Shown here in pieces: positions 35,238 to 35,849 of a stretch of 35,849 nt of DNA. Every line of letters begins with the position of its first letter. Within the stretch, counting starts at the first letter, position 1. The DNA is taken from the NCBI RefSeq assembly GCF_025354435.1, contig NZ_JANXMU010000031.1, forward strand, positions 1-35,849, in the 5' to 3' direction. A program made the position numbers and the translations under genes. The notes beneath the pieces are model-generated. The model was not told where the DNA came from, ran no database searches, and saw only the letters and a program-made list of their open reading frames with translations. The stretch is from Rhodoferax sp. (GTDB lineage Bacteria > Pseudomonadota > Gammaproteobacteria > Burkholderiales > Burkholderiaceae_C).

Positions 35238-35713
35238 TTGCATAGCATTCCACTTGAACTTGCATCTCCTCGTAACGAGGCTGACTTCGAACGTATGTGC
35301 GCCCATGTCTATGGGGTCGTTTTCAATGACCGCACGCCCAAAATAAATGGTCGTAGGGGGCAAGCTCAAGGGGGTATCGACGTTTTCGTCAAGGACTCCG
35401 CGATCGGTCGGGTCGGGATTCAGTGTAAGAAGTACACCACCAAGCCAGTTACTTGGCAGAACGTGCTGGACGAGGTTGAGAAAGCCGACAAGTTTTCTAC
35501 GCCCATCAAGAAAATGATACTGGCAACCACCGCACCGAATGATGCGGTGCTACTGAAGCAAGTTCAGGAGCTTTCGGACCGGCGAGAGGCGGCTGGGTGC
35601 TTTCCAGTGGAAATTGAGTTCTGGGACGACATATGCCTGCGGATAGAGCAGTATCCCGTATTGCAGGACAGCTATGCTCCTTCTGCACCAGGTGCCGCCT
35701 ATCATCGGCAAGA
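35238..35713 (+). pseudogene. Restriction-endonuclease-like (PD-(D/E)XK) defence-type protein, cut by an IS element
   Basis: The frame starts at TTG 35238 (MHSIPLELASPRNEADFERM) after an AT-rich leader with AAAAGG, and about 158 residues precede the IS end. The core GRRGQAQGGIDVF then GIQCKKY gives D48, Q62 and K64, the pattern of Mrr-like nucleases, followed by EKADKF and a segment MILATTAPNDA. In known proteins this N-terminal domain is fused to varied C-terminal domains in antiviral genes. The frame continues to 35789, but from 35714 it reads the left end of an IS3-type element. The missing C-terminal part would lie beyond the element. Codon use is less GC-rich than in the rest of the window, suggesting transfer. 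Confidence 0.7.
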
Positions 35714-35736
35714 TGAACCGCCCCGTGTTTTGAGGA

Positions 35737-35763
35737 GGCTCAAATCTCTGAGAGGATTGAGCC
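35737..35763 (+). promoter_or_regulatory. Hairpin holding the Shine-Dalgarno of the IS orfA
   Basis: GGCTCAA (35737-35743) pairs perfectly with TTGAGCC (35757-35763), and the loop contains AGAGGA (35751-35756). The right arm abuts the ATG at 35764. The structure could limit transposase translation from transcripts entering from outside. Confidence 0.55.
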
Positions 35764-35849
35764 ATGAAGTCGAACAAGTTTTCCCCTGAGGTGCGTAAGC
35801 GCGCAGTGCGCATGGTGCAGGAGCACCGAGGCGAGTACCCGTCACTGTG
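35764..35849 (+). CDS. IS3-family transposase OrfA, N-terminal part
   Basis: The first 28 residues begin MKSNKFSPEVRKRAVRMV and end HRGEYPSL, the start of the helix-turn-helix protein OrfA of IS3-family elements with high similarity as I recall. The gene continues beyond the window. OrfA normally works with OrfB through a programmed frameshift. Confidence 0.85.
   Translation, partial: MKSNKFSPEVRKRAVRMVQEHRGEYPSL

Larger units (their letters stand above)
35714..35849 (+). mobile_element. IS3-family insertion sequence, left end (runs out of window)
   Basis: TGAACCGCCCCG at 35714-35725 has the TGA start and CCCC core of many IS3-family terminal repeats, and a typical IS3 orfA follows 50 bases inside. 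The right end and any target duplication are outside the window, so the exact border is a proposal. Confidence 0.75.

Noticed and set aside
1-35849. CRISPR arrays, tRNA or rRNA genes
   Set aside because: No spaced direct repeats, tRNA-like cloverleaf or rRNA stretches were noticed in this window.

Overview
The window reads as a GC-rich chromosome segment of a betaproteobacterium of the order Burkholderiales, most likely family Comamonadaceae (Rhodoferax-like). The clues are a double-length UvrA, a PEP-CTERM protein beside a PgaA-like gene, a short dispersed repeat of the type common in that family, and overall protein similarity as I recognise it. No database search was possible, so the taxonomy is an inference.

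Layout. 1-2200 (minus strand): a cut PgaA-like exopolysaccharide export gene and a PEP-CTERM/PA14-like secreted protein. 2400-8309: a fused double UvrA. 8381-10024: a divergent Lrp/AsnC regulator and acetylpolyamine-amidohydrolase-type deacetylase. 10128-10988: a SHOCT-domain protein with a strong terminator. 11351-19662: a polyol operon (mtlE-F-G-K ABC transporter, mannitol/arabitol dehydrogenase, AraC-type regulator, xylulokinase). 19756-22125: a small Cys-rich protein, GtrA and release factor 3.

22241-35178 is the most interesting part, a cyanuric acid/triuret/biuret-type nitrogen scavenging locus. One unit is atzF-atzG-atzE-atzH plus a cyanuric acid hydrolase/barbiturase. The second holds a BMP-family ABC importer (binding protein, two permeases, ATPase), a formamidase, a biuret hydrolase and a second cysteine hydrolase resembling triuret hydrolase. 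A FCD-type GntR regulator closes the locus. Both units are preceded by the same composite motif, TTTGCATC-N3 followed by a 14-bp box; the box upstream of unit 2 is the exact reverse complement of that upstream of unit 1. This makes a two-operon regulon under the linked GntR protein plausible. The inferred flow is uptake of the ring or linear ureide, ring opening to carboxybiuret, conversion to biuret and allophanate, then AtzF to ammonia and CO2. atzE carries a one-base insertion in its amidase signature; the BiuH branch would make its loss tolerable.

The right end (35179-35849) is AT-richer and looks acquired: a restriction-endonuclease-like (PD-(D/E)XK) gene of defence type is cut by the left end of an IS3-family element whose orfA runs out of the window.

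A ~55-bp dispersed repeat occurs three times between genes (8318, 11119, 19675). Two more diverged copies lie in frame inside coding sequence (atzE and the linker of the importer ATPase).
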